NCBI RefSeq assembly: GCF_025370775.1
Contig: NZ_JAMXEX010000001.1
Location: 248,001 to 312,000 of the forward strand
Direction of reading: 5' to 3'
DNA from: Ancylothrix sp. D3o
Lineage (GTDB): Bacteria > Cyanobacteriota > Cyanobacteriia > Cyanobacteriales > Oscillatoriaceae
DNA length: 64,000 bases
The notes beneath the pieces are model-generated. The model was not told the DNA's origin, ran no database searches, and was given only the letters and a program-made list of their open reading frames with translations. Made by a program: the position numbers and the translations under genes. Below are positions 8,479 to 18,320 of the stretch, in pieces; the stretch's first letter is position 1, and every line of letters begins with the position of its first letter.

Positions 8479-9639
8479 TTAAACTTCCAACCTTTGCCAA
8501 CTTAAACTTTCCCCAGATTTCTCAAAATTCCAGCGTAACAAATTCGCCGCTCTCCCCACAGAAAAACCAGGCATCCCTAAAGCTTTCCTCGGCGCTTCTG
8601 TCGCCAAAAAAATCGCCTTTTCTACCTCACAAATTCCCCATTTAACCAAATTTTGCACCCCCACCAACAGCGGTAAAGTCGTTCCCGCCAACGTGCCATC
8701 TGGCAACCGACAAGTACCATTTTTCACTTCAATTTTCCGAGTATCCCAAGGATAAAAGCCATCCGGTAAACCCACCGGCGCCAAAGCATCACTCACCAAA
8801 AAAGCACCCCCACAACTACGCAAAAACACATCTAACATCAAAGGCGAAACGTGCTCGCCATCCGCAATAAAACCACACGCAACCCTCGGATCAACCATCG
8901 CCGCCGCCAGTAACCCCGGTTGCCGGTGATGTAAACTTGGCATTGCATTAAAAGCGTGAGTCACCATCGAAGCCCCCCATTCAAAAGCTTGCTCAGCCTC
9001 GGAAGCAGTCGCCAGAGAATGACCCAAACTCACGATAATATTTTTACTTCGCAAATAAGCAATCACCTCCTCACCCCCAGGCAACTCCGGCGCCAACGTC
9101 ATCACCTTAACAATTTCCCCATAATCTCCTAAAATTCGCTTGACATTTTCAATATTTAATGGTAATAAAAACTCCGCTGGATGAGCACCCCGCTTTTCAA
9201 AATTAAGAAACGGCCCCTCCAAATGAACTCCCAAAATTTTCGCAGTTTCCCCCTCTTTTTGCCGTTCCATAAACTCAGCCAAAACTGCCAAAGACCGCTG
9301 AAAATTATCAACAGAAGTCGTTACCAAAGTAGGCAAAAACCCATCCACCCCCTGCTCCCACAAAAACCGGCATATATCCTCTAATTTCTCTGCATTTTCC
9401 TCAGACAAATCAGGAAAAGCCAAACCCAAACCGCCATTAATTTGCACATCAATACCGCCCAAAGAAACCCAATCACCCCCAACATCCAAAACTTTAAAAT
9501 TGCCGGATATTCTATCAGCAGACTCCACCGGCTCAATGTGCGAAATCATCCCCAAATCATCTATAAAAATAGCTTGTAACCCTGCATAACCAGGCACACG
9601 AGCATTCAAAACCTTTATCTTAGAAACACTTAATGGCAT
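8479..9639 (-). CDS. nagA: N-acetylglucosamine-6-phosphate deacetylase
   Basis: A 386-residue amidohydrolase that removes acetate from GlcNAc-6-phosphate, feeding amino-sugar recycling. The GGIDVQINGG block (residues 61-70), the metal-ligand glutamate E141 in VHLEGPFLN, metal histidines H207 (LGHSLA) and H228 (VTHAFNAM), and the catalytic aspartate D284 in LVSDALAP are all in place. The length is typical. It is divergent from purE with about 80 bases between starts. No nagB lies beside it in the window. Confidence 0.93.
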   Translation of the reverse strand: MPLSVSKIKVLNARVPGYAGLQAIFIDDLGMISHIEPVESADRISGNFKVLDVGGDWVSLGGIDVQINGGLGLAFPDLSEENAEKLEDICRFLWEQGVDGFLPTLVTTSVDNFQRSLAVLAEFMERQKEGETAKILGVHLEGPFLNFEKRGAHPAEFLLPLNIENVKRILGDYGEIVKVMTLAPELPGGEEVIAYLRSKNIIVSLGHSLATASEAEQAFEWGASMVTHAFNAMPSLHHRQPGLLAAAMVDPRVACGFIADGEHVSPLMLDVFLRSCGGAFLVSDALAPVGLPDGFYPWDTRKIEVKNGTCRLPDGTLAGTTLPLLVGVQNLVKWGICEVEKAIFLATEAPRKALGMPGFSVGRAANLLRWNFEKSGESLSWQRLEV

Positions 9640-9721
9640 AGTAGATTGAGTTTAAATAATCAATAATTGCCAACTGTCCTACAGGCCAGAATACCTGAGA
9701 GCACAGTTTAAAAATACCACC

Positions 9722-10246
9722 ATGACCCAACCCCAAATCGGTATTATCATGGGCAGCGACTCGGATCTGCCCACCATGCAAGCAGCTATTGAAGTCTGCG
9801 AACAATTTAACATTCCCTGGGAAGTCGCCATTGTTTCCGCCCACCGCACCCCGAATCGGATGGTAGAATACGCCCAAACAGCGCATAAACGCGGCATAAA
9901 AGTCATCATTGCCGGTGCCGGTGGGGCAGCCCATCTGCCCGGAATGGTTGCCTCCCTCACCCCCCTGCCGGTTGTTGGCGTACCCGTCACCACCAGACAA
10001 CTGCAAGGCGTAGACTCGCTTTACTCAATAGTTCAAATGCCCGCCGGCATCCCCGTCGCCACCGTCGCCATCGGCAATGCCAAAAACGCCGGCCTGCTTG
10101 CCATCCAAATTTTAGCCACCGGCCAACCAGAACTTTTAGACCGCGTTCAACAATACCGGCAAAGTCTCAACGATAGCGTTATGGAAAAACAAAAACGCCT
10201 TGACGAAATTGGCTATCAAAAATATCTGCAAAACATGGGACAATAA
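9722..10246 (+). CDS. purE: N5-carboxyaminoimidazole ribonucleotide mutase
   Basis: A 174-residue class I PurE that converts N5-CAIR to CAIR in purine synthesis. The phosphate-binding [12 protein letters not shown] and the SAHRTP loop with the catalytic histidine are near the N-terminus, and [14 protein letters not shown] is the second conserved loop. Standard length. Reverse-strand frames over 9620-10006 are shadows. purC is in the same window but 40 kb away, so the pathway genes are scattered as usual in cyanobacteria. Confidence 0.95.
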   Translation: MTQPQIGIIMGSDSDLPTMQAAIEVCEQFNIPWEVAIVSAHRTPNRMVEYAQTAHKRGIKVIIAGAGGAAHLPGMVASLTPLPVVGVPVTTRQLQGVDSLYSIVQMPAGIPVATVAIGNAKNAGLLAIQILATGQPELLDRVQQYRQSLNDSVMEKQKRLDEIGYQKYLQNMGQ

Positions 10247-10257
10247 AAAGTTTTTGC

Positions 10258-10286
10258 GGCTGACTGAGAGCTTTATTTAGTCAGCC
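10258..10286. terminator. Stem-loop after purE
   Basis: Perfect 8-bp arms GGCTGACT (10258-10265) and AGTCAGCC (10279-10286) around a 13-base loop, 12 bases after the purE stop. There is no T tract, so it may end or protect the purE message rather than be a classical terminator. Confidence 0.5.
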
Positions 10287-10320
10287 ATCAAAACCGGCTT
10301 ATCAAATAAAAAGCTCTAAA

Positions 10321-10363
10321 TGTAACTGATTATACAGCAGCCTTTAATCAGAATTGCTGCAAT
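10321..10363 (+). promoter_or_regulatory. NtcA-activated promoter of the first ammonium transporter
   Basis: TGTAACTGATTATACA at 10321-10336 is a perfect GTA-N8-TAC box with extended symmetric ends. A -10-like TGCAAT (10358-10363) follows at 22 bases, the class II spacing known for NtcA-activated promoters. This predicts induction under nitrogen limitation and a leader of roughly 220 bases before the gene. Confidence 0.82.
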
Positions 10364-10589
10364 CGAGAGATGAGTCTTAGGAATTTTAAGATTTATTAAC
10401 TTGGCTGGCAACCCAAGCCAGGAAAACCTGCAAAGCGAGCTATTGCAAGCCACGCAAAACAAAAAGACAGCCCCCCCTCCAATTCACACAAAAAACCCGA
10501 AAAACAATAGCGGTCGCATTCTCTGATTTAATGAAACTTGCCTCAGTTCCAATTTAGATTTCTATCGCGTATCAAGCTATAACCTGCTG

Positions 10590-12200
10590 ATGAACTATAA
10601 ACGAACGCCCAAAAAAAACTTGCCAACAAAAAGCCAGAGGTGGAACATAATTTTTTCACCCTTGGGCAAATCTTTTAAACAATTGCAAATTGCCATCGCC
10701 CGCCTAGCGCCGACTTGGCAAGCTTGCATTGTTTTAGCCACCCTGATTTTCCTAGCCTGGACAGCCGCCAGCGTCGCCCAAGATGCCCCACCGGCCCTAC
10801 CAATCCCAGCCGCCCCAGATGCCGCCGCCGCAACAGCAGCAGGCCCGACAACAGCCGACCTCAAGGTGGCAATCGACACGATGTGGGTAATGGTTGCCGC
10901 AATGCTGGTGATCTTTATGAACGCTGGTTTCTGTATGTTAGAAACCGGCCTCTGTCGGCAAAAAAACGCCGTCAACGTCTTAGCAAAAAACCTGATCGTC
11001 TTTGCCCTCTCCACCCTTGCATTTTGGGCGATTGGCTTTGGCTTGATGTTTGGCGATGGCAATGGCTTTATGGGTATGAATGGCTTTTTCCTGGCCGGCC
11101 CCGACAACAGCCCCGCCACAGGAGATGCCTACAATGGAATCTTTGACGCCCTCAACTGGACAGGGGTACCCCTGGCAGCCAAATTCTTCTTCCAGCTTGC
11201 CTTTGCCGGTACCGCCGCCACCATCGTTTCCGGTGCAGTCGCAGAACGCATTAAATTTGCAGAATTCTTAATTTTCAGCCTTTTGCTGGTTGGGTTTTCC
11301 TACGCCATCACCGGCCACTGGATCTGGGGTGGTGGTTGGCTGTCTGTTGCCGCCCAAAAACCCGGTTTCTGGGACTTTGCCGGCTGCACAGTTGTTCACT
11401 CGGTAGGCGGTTGGGCAGCTTTGATGGGTGCTTCCATTTTGGGGCCCCGCATCGGCAAATATTACAACGGCCAGACTGTCGCCATGCCTGGTCACAATAT
11501 GAGTATCGCTACCTTGGGTTGTTTGATTCTCTGGCTCGGTTGGTTTGGCTTTAACCCTGGTTCCACCATGAGCGTTACTTGGCAGATCGCTCACATTGCC
11601 GTCACAACTAATATGGGTGGTGCTGCCGGTGGTATTGCCGCTACCATTACCGCTTGGCTTTATCTGGGTAAACCGGATCTCTCGATGATTATTAACGGCG
11701 TTTTGGCCGGTTTGGTGGCTGTGACTGCCAGTTGTGCTTTTATCAATATTCCCTCTGCTGTGTTGATTGGTGCAATAGGTGGTGTGTTGGCCGTCTATGC
11801 AGTGCCTTTCTTTGACAAACTTAATATTGATGACCCAGTGGGTGCTCTTTCTGTTCACTTGGTGAATGGTATCTGGGGAACTTTGGCAGTTGGTTTGTTT
11901 GCTGTTGGCCCTGGTGCAAGAATTGGCGAACAAGTTTTGTATGAAGAAGGCTATGGGCCGGCTGCCGGTTTGTTGATGGGTGGTGGTTTAACCCAACTTA
12001 TCCCCCAAATTATCGGCATCGTTACGGTGGGTGGTTTTACTGTCCTGCTGTCTACGATTTTTTGGTATGCGCTGAAATCGATTTTCGGTATTCGTGTCAG
12101 CGAAGAAGAAGAAAAGCAAGGTCTGGATATCGGCGAACACGGTATGGAGGCTTACAGCGGTTTTGTCAAAGATAATCGCGGTATGGCCGGTGGGCCTTAG
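10590..12200 (+). CDS. amt: Ammonium transporter, Amt family (first copy)
   Basis: A 536-residue Amt/MEP/Rh channel protein. After a basic N-terminus and a hydrophobic segment ending in SVAQDA (a probable signal peptide) comes an Ala/Pro linker, then the eleven-helix transporter from about residue 85. The first helix has [10 protein letters not shown]. The pore histidines are in [10 protein letters not shown] and in [11 protein letters not shown]. It moves ammonium/ammonia across the cytoplasmic membrane. A second copy starts 1.7 kb downstream, with a hydrolase gene between; both have NtcA boxes. There is no obvious ribosome site in front of the ATG. Several other-frame readings overlap it and are shadows. 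Confidence 0.94.
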   Translation: MNYKRTPKKNLPTKSQRWNIIFSPLGKSFKQLQIAIARLAPTWQACIVLATLIFLAWTAASVAQDAPPALPIPAAPDAAAATAAGPTTADLKVAIDTMWVMVAAMLVIFMNAGFCMLETGLCRQKNAVNVLAKNLIVFALSTLAFWAIGFGLMFGDGNGFMGMNGFFLAGPDNSPATGDAYNGIFDALNWTGVPLAAKFFFQLAFAGTAATIVSGAVAERIKFAEFLIFSLLLVGFSYAITGHWIWGGGWLSVAAQKPGFWDFAGCTVVHSVGGWAALMGASILGPRIGKYYNGQTVAMPGHNMSIATLGCLILWLGWFGFNPGSTMSVTWQIAHIAVTTNMGGAAGGIAATITAWLYLGKPDLSMIINGVLAGLVAVTASCAFINIPSAVLIGAIGGVLAVYAVPFFDKLNIDDPVGALSVHLVNGIWGTLAVGLFAVGPGARIGEQVLYEEGYGPAAGLLMGGGLTQLIPQIIGIVTVGGFTVLLSTIFWYALKSIFGIRVSEEEEKQGLDIGEHGMEAYSGFVKDNRGMAGGP

Positions 12201-12231
12201 TCTTTGTTTTTTATTCACTTTGATTTGCCCT

Positions 12232-12259
12232 TCCCCCCCTCAAAAAGGGGGATTTTTTT
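12232..12259 (+). terminator. Rho-independent terminator after the first amt
   Basis: C-run at 12233-12239 pairs with GGGGG (12247-12251), separated by a short A-rich loop and followed by seven T residues. Confidence 0.75.
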
Positions 12260-12413
12260 ATTGATATGGCTCCTCCCCTCCTTGGGACGGCTTGCCCATA
12301 TTGGCTCAACTGTCGTAATCTATTGAGAGATTCTGTGCCGGCAGTTGTTGTTGGAAATTTAAACCAAACTTTCCGCACAATTCCAAAACCGGCAACTACC
12401 TCCTCAAACAAGC

Positions 12414-13328
12414 GTGCAGGCTTGGGAGTTTCAAATCGTGGAGCGATTGCAAATAAAATCTCTTCGCAACCCTGTTGCGTCTCTTCGTTCCCCAAAAGGC
12501 AAAAAAATAGCCGTTTCTTGGGCAAAGCTTTCTTTGTTAACCAATGTATTACTTTTGGTAACAGTGTTTTTGTTGCTTTATAAAGACAGTCAAAAACCGG
12601 CCCCCAACCAAACTGCCACCATCAACATTCAAGCAAAGCTTGAACAACCCCCAGCCGGTCGTTCGTTTGGCTCGCGTCAACAGTGGACTTATGACCAATG
12701 GGTGGCTCAGTTAGAGAGAGAAGCCGGTGTAATGGCAGACAATCCTCCCGAACGTTTAGCTATCTTGGCAGGAGATTCGATTAGTCTTTGGTTTCCTTCT
12801 TCTTTGTTGCCGGCAAAAGTTACTTGGTTAAATCAAGGCATTTCTGGTGAAACTAGCGAAGGATTATTGCGACGTTTACCAATTCTTGACCGCACAAAAC
12901 CTGAAGTTGTTTTTGTGATGATTGGCATTAATGATGTGCTGCGCGGCTTTACTGATGAGCAGATTTTAGCTAACTATCGCTCAATTATTCAAGATGTTAA
13001 ATCAGTACATTCTGATGCTCAAATTGTGGTGCAATCAATTTTACCCCACAGTGGTGCTAAGGCAACTTGGGAAGGCCGCGACCGTTTATTAGAAGTTCCC
13101 AACAATCGCATTTTAGAACTCAATCGACAAATTGCTACAATTGCGGCAGAAGAAAAAGTTAAATATCTCGATTTGTTGCCTTTGTTTGCCGATGCAGAAA
13201 GCAATCTGCGCCTCGATTTGACGACTGATGGTTTACACTTAAATGATAAAGGTTATTTGGTTTGGGCTTCGGCATTACAGCTTTTTAGCCAAATGGAATT
13301 AAAATCTCCAGAACCCCAACCAAATTAA
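12414..13328 (+). CDS. Membrane-anchored SGNH/GDSL-family hydrolase
   Basis: A 304-residue protein with one hydrophobic segment (about residues 40-57, LSLLTNVLLLVTVFLLLY) and a periplasmic-type SGNH domain. The nucleophile serine is in LAGDSISLW, the oxyanion glycine in LNQGISGETS, the asparagine in MIGINDVLRG, and the catalytic Asp/His in TDGLHLNDKGY. Such enzymes are esterases, lipases or acyl-group hydrolases of lipids or polysaccharides; the substrate is not predictable. The start is uncertain: GTG 12414 or GTG 12438, neither with a clear ribosome site. It sits between the two ammonium transporters. Confidence 0.8.
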   Translation: MQAWEFQIVERLQIKSLRNPVASLRSPKGKKIAVSWAKLSLLTNVLLLVTVFLLLYKDSQKPAPNQTATINIQAKLEQPPAGRSFGSRQQWTYDQWVAQLEREAGVMADNPPERLAILAGDSISLWFPSSLLPAKVTWLNQGISGETSEGLLRRLPILDRTKPEVVFVMIGINDVLRGFTDEQILANYRSIIQDVKSVHSDAQIVVQSILPHSGAKATWEGRDRLLEVPNNRILELNRQIATIAAEEKVKYLDLLPLFADAESNLRLDLTTDGLHLNDKGYLVWASALQLFSQMELKSPEPQPN

Positions 13329-13479
13329 ATCAAAAATCTTTATATTTTTCTGTTATTCTTTGGCCGGTTTCACAAAATCGGTTCTTTTAATCGGTTATTT
13401 TTGACGAAAAAACCTCATCCCAGATTCGATGCCAGATGAATCCTTTTTGTGGATGGGCTCTTACTACCGCTTCGGTAAG

Positions 13480-13585
13480 GCAGGCAAGATGCCTGCCCCA
13501 CTGATATACTATATTTCTTTAAAACAAGTTTCATAAACCCAGCAATCAGCAGACAAACCATCTGTGGAGCAGGCATCTTGCCTGC
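13480..13585. repeat. Inverted 22-base GCAGGCAAGATGCCTGC repeats, MITE-like
   Basis: A 22-base unit at 13480-13501 and its reverse complement at 13564-13585 differ by one base and enclose 62 bases. Each unit is itself palindromic (GCAGGCA and TGCCTGC). The 532-base gap 13329-13860 holds this element and then the amt promoter; the weak reverse reading frame across it is repeat sequence, not a gene. Confidence 0.6.
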
Positions 13586-13772
13586 TATCCATCTGCGGTT
13601 AAAAAACTTCCCCATCCTACCCACCGATCCAAATTAAAAAGTTTTTTAAAAATGAAGTTGATTATAGCTTAAAACTCTACCCAGACTAATAGAAACTTAA
13701 CCAAAACTTCAATTTTGTATTTCAGCAACCGCACCAAATTTAACAAACTTATAAACTTGGCTATCCAATTTT

Positions 13773-13815
13773 GTATCATAGAATACCGAAATATCCATCT
13801 AAAAATTGATGCAAT
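13773..13815 (+). promoter_or_regulatory. NtcA-activated promoter of the second ammonium transporter
   Basis: GTATCATAGAATAC (13773-13786) is a perfect GTA-N8-TAC box. TGCAAT at 13810-13815 lies 23 bases later and repeats the -10 hexamer seen at the first amt. The leader is about 40 bases. Confidence 0.78.
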
Positions 13816-13860
13816 TCATAGTCATCCATAGAAGAAAACAAAGGCAACAAAGGTAGGAAC

Positions 13861-15393
13861 GTGATTAAAAAGTTACTAACAGGGGCGATAGTGGCAGTAT
13901 GGGTGCTGCTTGTGCCGCTCATTGGCAATGCACTCTCTCAAGATCAACCAACTGCAACACCAACAGTACAGGCTTCCCCATCCCCAGAAACCAACGCCAC
14001 ACCGGCACCCGGACTCTCGGCACCCAACGCCACCCCATCCCCCACACCGGCACTCACCACACCGGCCACAGGTGAACAAGCAGCCCCAGCCGCCGCAGAA
14101 GGCTCAAAAATTGACACCGGCGATACCGCTTGGATGTTAGTTTCTACCGGCCTGGTGATGTTAATGACACCTGGTTTAGCCTTTTTCTATGGCGGTTTAG
14201 TGCGTTCTCGCAACGTCCTTAACACCATGATGATGAGTTTAATTCTCATGGCGGTGGTAGGTGTAACTTGGGTACTGTGGGGTTACAGTTTAGCCTTTGA
14301 TACTTCTATTAAAGCCCCAGAATTTGGCCAAGGCATTGAAGCTTTTATTGGTGGTTTTGACTGGATACTTTTAAACAACGTTGCCGCTAATGCACCCGAT
14401 CCTGTAGGCTATGCTCCCACGATTCCGCACCAAGTTTTCATGGCTTATCAAATGATGTTTGCTATGATTACCCCTGCCTTAATTTCTGGGGCAATTGTCG
14501 AACGTATTAGCTTTAAAGCTTATTTCTGGTTTATTTTGCTGTGGTCAACTTTTATTTACTCCCCCCTAGCACATTGGGTTTGGGGCAGAGGTTGGCTGGC
14601 TGCAATTGGTTCTTTAGACTTTGCCGGTGGAACCGTTGTTCACATTAGTTCTGGCATATCTGCGGTGGTGGCTGCTTGGATGATTGGCCCCCGCAAAGAC
14701 TTTATGGTAAAACCTCATGCCCCTCATAATGTACCCTATGTATTGTTAGGCATTGGCTTGTTGTGGTTTGGCTGGTTAGGTTTCAATGGCGGTAGTGCTT
14801 TAGGTGCCGGTGGTTTGGCAGCGGTCGCAACAGTAACAACCATCATTTCTACGGCTGCCGGTGGTTTAACTTGGGTGATTTTAGAATGGGTACTGCGTGG
14901 CAAACCTACTGCTGTTGGCATTGCGAGTGGCTTTTTGGCGGGATTGGTTGGCATTACCCCAGCCGCAGGTTTTGTGGCTCCCATTGCAGCAATTTTAATC
15001 GGTTCTATTACTTCTGTTTGCTGTTTCTTTGCCGTAAGTTTGCGGGCAAAATGGCAGTTTGATGATTCTTTAGATACCTATCCTGTGCATGGTGTCGGCG
15101 GAACAGTTGGGGCAATTCTCACCGGCTTTTTTGCCAGCAAAGGAATTAATGAATTTGGCAATGATGGCTTGTTTTATGGCAATCCGGGGTTAGTTGTTAC
15201 GCAACTTGTGGGCGTTATTGCAACTTACATTTTTGCAGCCGTTGGCACTTTTATTATTCTCAAAATTCTTGGTGCTGTAATGGATCTGCGTGTCAAGCCT
15301 ATGGCTGAAGATCAAGGTATCGACATCAACGAACACGGCGAGGAAGGTTATGGCGAGGAATTTGCTTCTGGTCTGAGTTTAGCTAAAGAGTAA
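13861..15393 (+). CDS. amt: Ammonium transporter, Amt family (second copy)
   Basis: A 510-residue Amt protein starting at GTG 13861 behind an AGGTAGG ribosome site. A signal peptide (about residues 1-26, ending GNALSQD) is followed by an unusually long Pro/Thr/Ala-rich linker (about 27-80) and then the channel. TGLVMLMTPGLAFFYGG marks the first helix. The pore histidines are in GGTVVHISSG and in YPVHGVGG. It differs clearly from the first copy, so this is an old paralogue rather than a recent duplication. It should take up ammonium when nitrogen is scarce. Confidence 0.95.
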   Translation: MIKKLLTGAIVAVWVLLVPLIGNALSQDQPTATPTVQASPSPETNATPAPGLSAPNATPSPTPALTTPATGEQAAPAAAEGSKIDTGDTAWMLVSTGLVMLMTPGLAFFYGGLVRSRNVLNTMMMSLILMAVVGVTWVLWGYSLAFDTSIKAPEFGQGIEAFIGGFDWILLNNVAANAPDPVGYAPTIPHQVFMAYQMMFAMITPALISGAIVERISFKAYFWFILLWSTFIYSPLAHWVWGRGWLAAIGSLDFAGGTVVHISSGISAVVAAWMIGPRKDFMVKPHAPHNVPYVLLGIGLLWFGWLGFNGGSALGAGGLAAVATVTTIISTAAGGLTWVILEWVLRGKPTAVGIASGFLAGLVGITPAAGFVAPIAAILIGSITSVCCFFAVSLRAKWQFDDSLDTYPVHGVGGTVGAILTGFFASKGINEFGNDGLFYGNPGLVVTQLVGVIATYIFAAVGTFIILKILGAVMDLRVKPMAEDQGIDINEHGEEGYGEEFASGLSLAKE

Positions 15394-15424
15394 ACTTTCC
15401 TAACTGTTCTATCCTATCTGGTAG

Positions 15425-15451
15425 GCTGGGCTTTGCTCAGCTTATTTTTTT
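15425..15451 (+). terminator. Rho-independent terminator after the second amt
   Basis: GCTGGGC (15425-15431) pairs with GCTCAGC (15435-15441) with one wobble and a 3-base loop, followed by a T-rich tract. Confidence 0.65.
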
Positions 15452-15517
15452 GTGATTATTTTTTTGTCAATCCCCAAAAAAACATAAAATCAAAGAAAAG
15501 AAAACCAAAACAGGGAT

Positions 15518-16726
15518 ATGGATACAAAAGCTTTCAAACGGTCACTGCAACAGTCAGAAAACTACTACCGTAAAGGATTTGGCCATGAGGAAGAGGTGGC
15601 CGGTGTCATGCAGTCAGCTTATCAAAGTCCCCTCATCCAGCAAATTCGAGACAATAATTACACTTTAAAACGCGGTGATGTGACCATTCGGCTGGCTGAG
15701 GCTTTTGGTTTTTGCTGGGGAGTTGAGCGGGCGGTGGCCATTGCTTATGAAACTCGTACTCATTTTCCCACCGAACGCATCTGGATTACTAACGAAATTA
15801 TTCATAATCCCTCGGTAAATCAGCATTTGCGGGAAATGCAAGTTGGGTTTATTGAAGTGAAAGGGGGAAATAAAGATTTTTCTGTGGTTGAAAAAGGCGA
15901 TGTGGTAATATTACCGGCCTTTGGCGCGACGGTTCAAGAAATGCAGTTACTTAATGATAAAGGTTGCACAATTGTAGATACCACTTGCCCTTGGGTTTCT
16001 AAGGTTTGGAATAGTGTTGAGAAGCACAAAAAAGGCGACTTTACTTCAATTATTCATGGGAAATATAACCATGAGGAAACTTTAGCAACGAGTTCTTTTG
16101 CCGGCACTTATTTGATTGTGCTTAATATGCAGCAGGCGGAATATGTGGCTAATTATATTCTGCATGGCGGTGATAAAGAGGAATTTTTGGCAAAGTTCAA
16201 AAAGTCTATGAGTGCCGGTTTTGACCCAGATAAAGATTTAGAAAAAGTTGGCATTGCTAATCAAACCACAATGCTGAAAAACGAAACCGAGCAAATGGGT
16301 AAGCTTTTTGAGCGGACAATGATGAAAAAGTATGGCCCTGACAAGTTAAATGAGCATTTTTTGGCGTTTAATACTATTTGTGATGCGACGCAAGAACGAC
16401 AAGATGCGATGTTTAAAATTGTCGAAGATCAGCTTGATTTAATGATTGTGATTGGCGGGTTTAATTCTTCTAATACAACCCATTTGCAAGAAATCGCTAT
16501 TGAGCGAAATATTCCCTCGTATCATATTGATTGTGCGGAGCGAATTGTGAGCGAAAAGTCGATTGAGCATAAACCGTTAAATCGGGATTTGGAAGTTTCA
16601 GAAAATTGGTTGCCGGCGGGGGAAATTGTTGTGGGAATTACTTCTGGGGCTTCGACTCCTGATAAGGTTGTTGAAGAAGTGATCGAGAAAATTTTTGAGA
16701 TGAAAGCTGCACCGGCAATAGTTTAA
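15518..16726 (+). CDS. ispH: 4-hydroxy-3-methylbut-2-enyl diphosphate reductase
   Basis: A 402-residue iron-sulfur enzyme making IPP and DMAPP in the last step of the MEP isoprenoid pathway. The three cluster cysteines are C66 ([11 protein letters not shown]), C157 (DTTCPWVSK) and C288 (NTICDAT). The protein is longer than the roughly 315-residue E. coli form because of an N-terminal extension of about 55 residues and an insertion, both typical of cyanobacterial and plastid IspH. In cyanobacteria it probably takes electrons from ferredoxin. Confidence 0.95.
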   Translation: MDTKAFKRSLQQSENYYRKGFGHEEEVAGVMQSAYQSPLIQQIRDNNYTLKRGDVTIRLAEAFGFCWGVERAVAIAYETRTHFPTERIWITNEIIHNPSVNQHLREMQVGFIEVKGGNKDFSVVEKGDVVILPAFGATVQEMQLLNDKGCTIVDTTCPWVSKVWNSVEKHKKGDFTSIIHGKYNHEETLATSSFAGTYLIVLNMQQAEYVANYILHGGDKEEFLAKFKKSMSAGFDPDKDLEKVGIANQTTMLKNETEQMGKLFERTMMKKYGPDKLNEHFLAFNTICDATQERQDAMFKIVEDQLDLMIVIGGFNSSNTTHLQEIAIERNIPSYHIDCAERIVSEKSIEHKPLNRDLEVSENWLPAGEIVVGITSGASTPDKVVEEVIEKIFEMKAAPAIV

Positions 16727-16756
16727 TTTCTATTCGCTTTTCTCTACGCCATCTTG

Positions 16757-16778
16757 CCCTCCCCGTCAGTGGGGAGGG
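16757..16778 (+). terminator. Stem-loop after ispH
   Basis: Perfect 8-bp arms CCCTCCCC (16757-16764) and GGGGAGGG (16771-16778) with a 6-base loop, 30 bases after the stop. The following AATTT is a poor T tract. Confidence 0.55.
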
Positions 16779-17231
16779 AATTTAAAACTTTTCCAATCAT
16801 GCTCGGTTCGGTTATCACTGAGGTCAGTTATAAAAACTTGTGCTAGGTTAGAGCTACGATTCCAATTAAACAAAAATTCCCCCCAGGGGGTGGCTAACTT
16901 CACTAGGATTTAACCAAAAATCGGATTTTTTAAACAAACGTTAACCAATAGATAACTTAAAGCAACGGGGCGTAACTCAGCCTTGTGATAAAGTGAAGGC
17001 AACCGGCCAGAAAACCCCTAAAGAAGCGGGTGGAAATTTCCCCCAAATCGAGGTGAATTAATCTTCTATTACCATTACCAACTTAGGCTGCAAAGGCTTT
17101 ACGAACAAAAATACAGAGGATTGCTGAGACTGTTATCCGCAGATAGTGGTTAGCGGGATAGCTGCTGTTTGCAATTGAAAAGCGGGATTTTTCTAAAAAT
17201 GCCTCCAATGGGCGCCAAAAATTCCTAGCTA

Positions 17232-17257
17232 TTTCCTCCAAAAAGAGGAAAATTTTT
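17232..17257 (+). terminator. Terminator-like hairpin inside the 591-base ispH-GNAT gap
   Basis: TTTCCTC (17232-17238) and GAGGAAA (17245-17251) form a perfect stem with a 6-base loop and are followed by five T residues. It lies about 60 bases before the GNAT start, so it could end a small RNA made from 16800-17250 or act as an attenuator in the GNAT leader. No known riboswitch pattern is recognisable in 16779-17231. Confidence 0.5.
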
Positions 17258-17317
17258 GCCTATTTAATAACAGTCTCAACCCTAGTAAAAAGCCGAAAAA
17301 CCGGCAAAAACATTTGT

Positions 17318-18283
17318 ATGAATACGCTAATGATGCGTCCCTATTTGGGAAAATCAGACATAAAAGCCATCGCCGACTTAGTAAACACTTGCGATCCAGT
17401 CGGACAATTAGATAAAGATAAGTCTGTTGCGGACTTAGAAATGGAGATTGAGCAGCCGTTTTTTGAGCCTAAAAAAGACGTGCGTTTGTGGGAAGACAAC
17501 AGCGGTAATTTGATGGGTTTTGGGCACATTTCTCGACCTCAAGCAAAAGAAGCAATTGACGGTTATCTATATTTCTATGTTCACCCCAGGGCACATCAAG
17601 AAAGTCTGGAAGCAGAAATTATCCGCTGGAGTGAAAGGCGAATGAGACAACTGCAAAAAGAAAAACATCTGCCGGTGAATTTGCGTTCGAGTAGTCGAGA
17701 TGATTTAAGAGATCGTTGCAGTTTGTTAGAAGAACACAACTTTAAAGTTGACCGCAGTTTTTTCACCATGTCTCGCCGGCTGGATGAAGAAATATCTACC
17801 CCTCAATTACCAGAAGGTTTTAGCCTGCGTCCGTTGGCCGGTGAAACAGAAATAAAAGCATGGGTAGATTGTTTTAACCAATCGTTTATCGACCATTGGA
17901 ATCACCACGAATTAACCCTTACAACGGCAAAGTTTTGGTTTAACGATGCCCAATATAGGCCAGATTTAAACTTAGTCATTGTCGCCCCCAATGGCACCAT
18001 AGCAGGCTTTTCTTATGCCAGTATTTACCCGGAACAAAACAACCGTCTGGGGACAAAAGAAGGTTGGATTAACTGGTTAGGTACTTCTCGAAATTTCCGT
18101 AAAATGGGTTTAGGAAAAGCCGTATTGCTAGGTTCAATGCAGGCTTTCAAAACAGCAGGAATGGATACCGTAAAACTAGCAGTTGATGCCGATAGTCTCA
18201 CCGGCGCCACGCGACTTTATGAGTCTGTCGGTTTCAAGCCGGTGCAAACCTGGTTATCTTACGTCAAGCCGGTTATTTCTTAG
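17318..18283 (+). CDS. Two-domain GNAT-family N-acetyltransferase
   Basis: A 321-residue protein with two GNAT halves. The N-terminal half (about 1-155) is degenerate. The C-terminal half (about 165-320) carries the acetyl-CoA binding turn RNFRKMGLGKA and the late GATRLYESVGFKPV strand-helix typical of the fold. The double-GNAT layout resembles mycothiol synthase-like and other tandem acetyltransferases, but cyanobacteria do not make mycothiol and the acceptor is unknown. It is convergent with the PhyH gene, and a hairpin repeat separates the two stops. Confidence 0.82.
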   Translation: MNTLMMRPYLGKSDIKAIADLVNTCDPVGQLDKDKSVADLEMEIEQPFFEPKKDVRLWEDNSGNLMGFGHISRPQAKEAIDGYLYFYVHPRAHQESLEAEIIRWSERRMRQLQKEKHLPVNLRSSSRDDLRDRCSLLEEHNFKVDRSFFTMSRRLDEEISTPQLPEGFSLRPLAGETEIKAWVDCFNQSFIDHWNHHELTLTTAKFWFNDAQYRPDLNLVIVAPNGTIAGFSYASIYPEQNNRLGTKEGWINWLGTSRNFRKMGLGKAVLLGSMQAFKTAGMDTVKLAVDADSLTGATRLYESVGFKPVQTWLSYVKPVIS

Positions 18284-18294
18284 GACGATATTTT

Positions 18295-18320
18295 GCCCAC
18301 CATATCATAAGCCGGTGGGC
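18295..18320. terminator. Shared hairpin between convergent genes
   Basis: GCCCACC (18295-18301) and GGTGGGC (18314-18320) form a 7-bp stem spanning the end of the PhyH gene; the same repeat stem occurs at 6354 and 26968. Probably a bidirectional 3' end. Confidence 0.5.

Noticed and set aside
11268-11933. 221-codon reverse frame over the first amt
   Set aside because: Antisense shadow of a membrane-protein gene; Ser/Thr/Asn/His-rich with no domain.
13415-13624. 69-codon reverse frame before the second amt
   Set aside because: Runs through the inverted 22-base repeats; no protein-like pattern or ribosome site.
17000-17230. Considered a riboswitch or 6S-type RNA before the GNAT gene
   Set aside because: No diagnostic conserved blocks could be matched by eye; kept only as an open finding.
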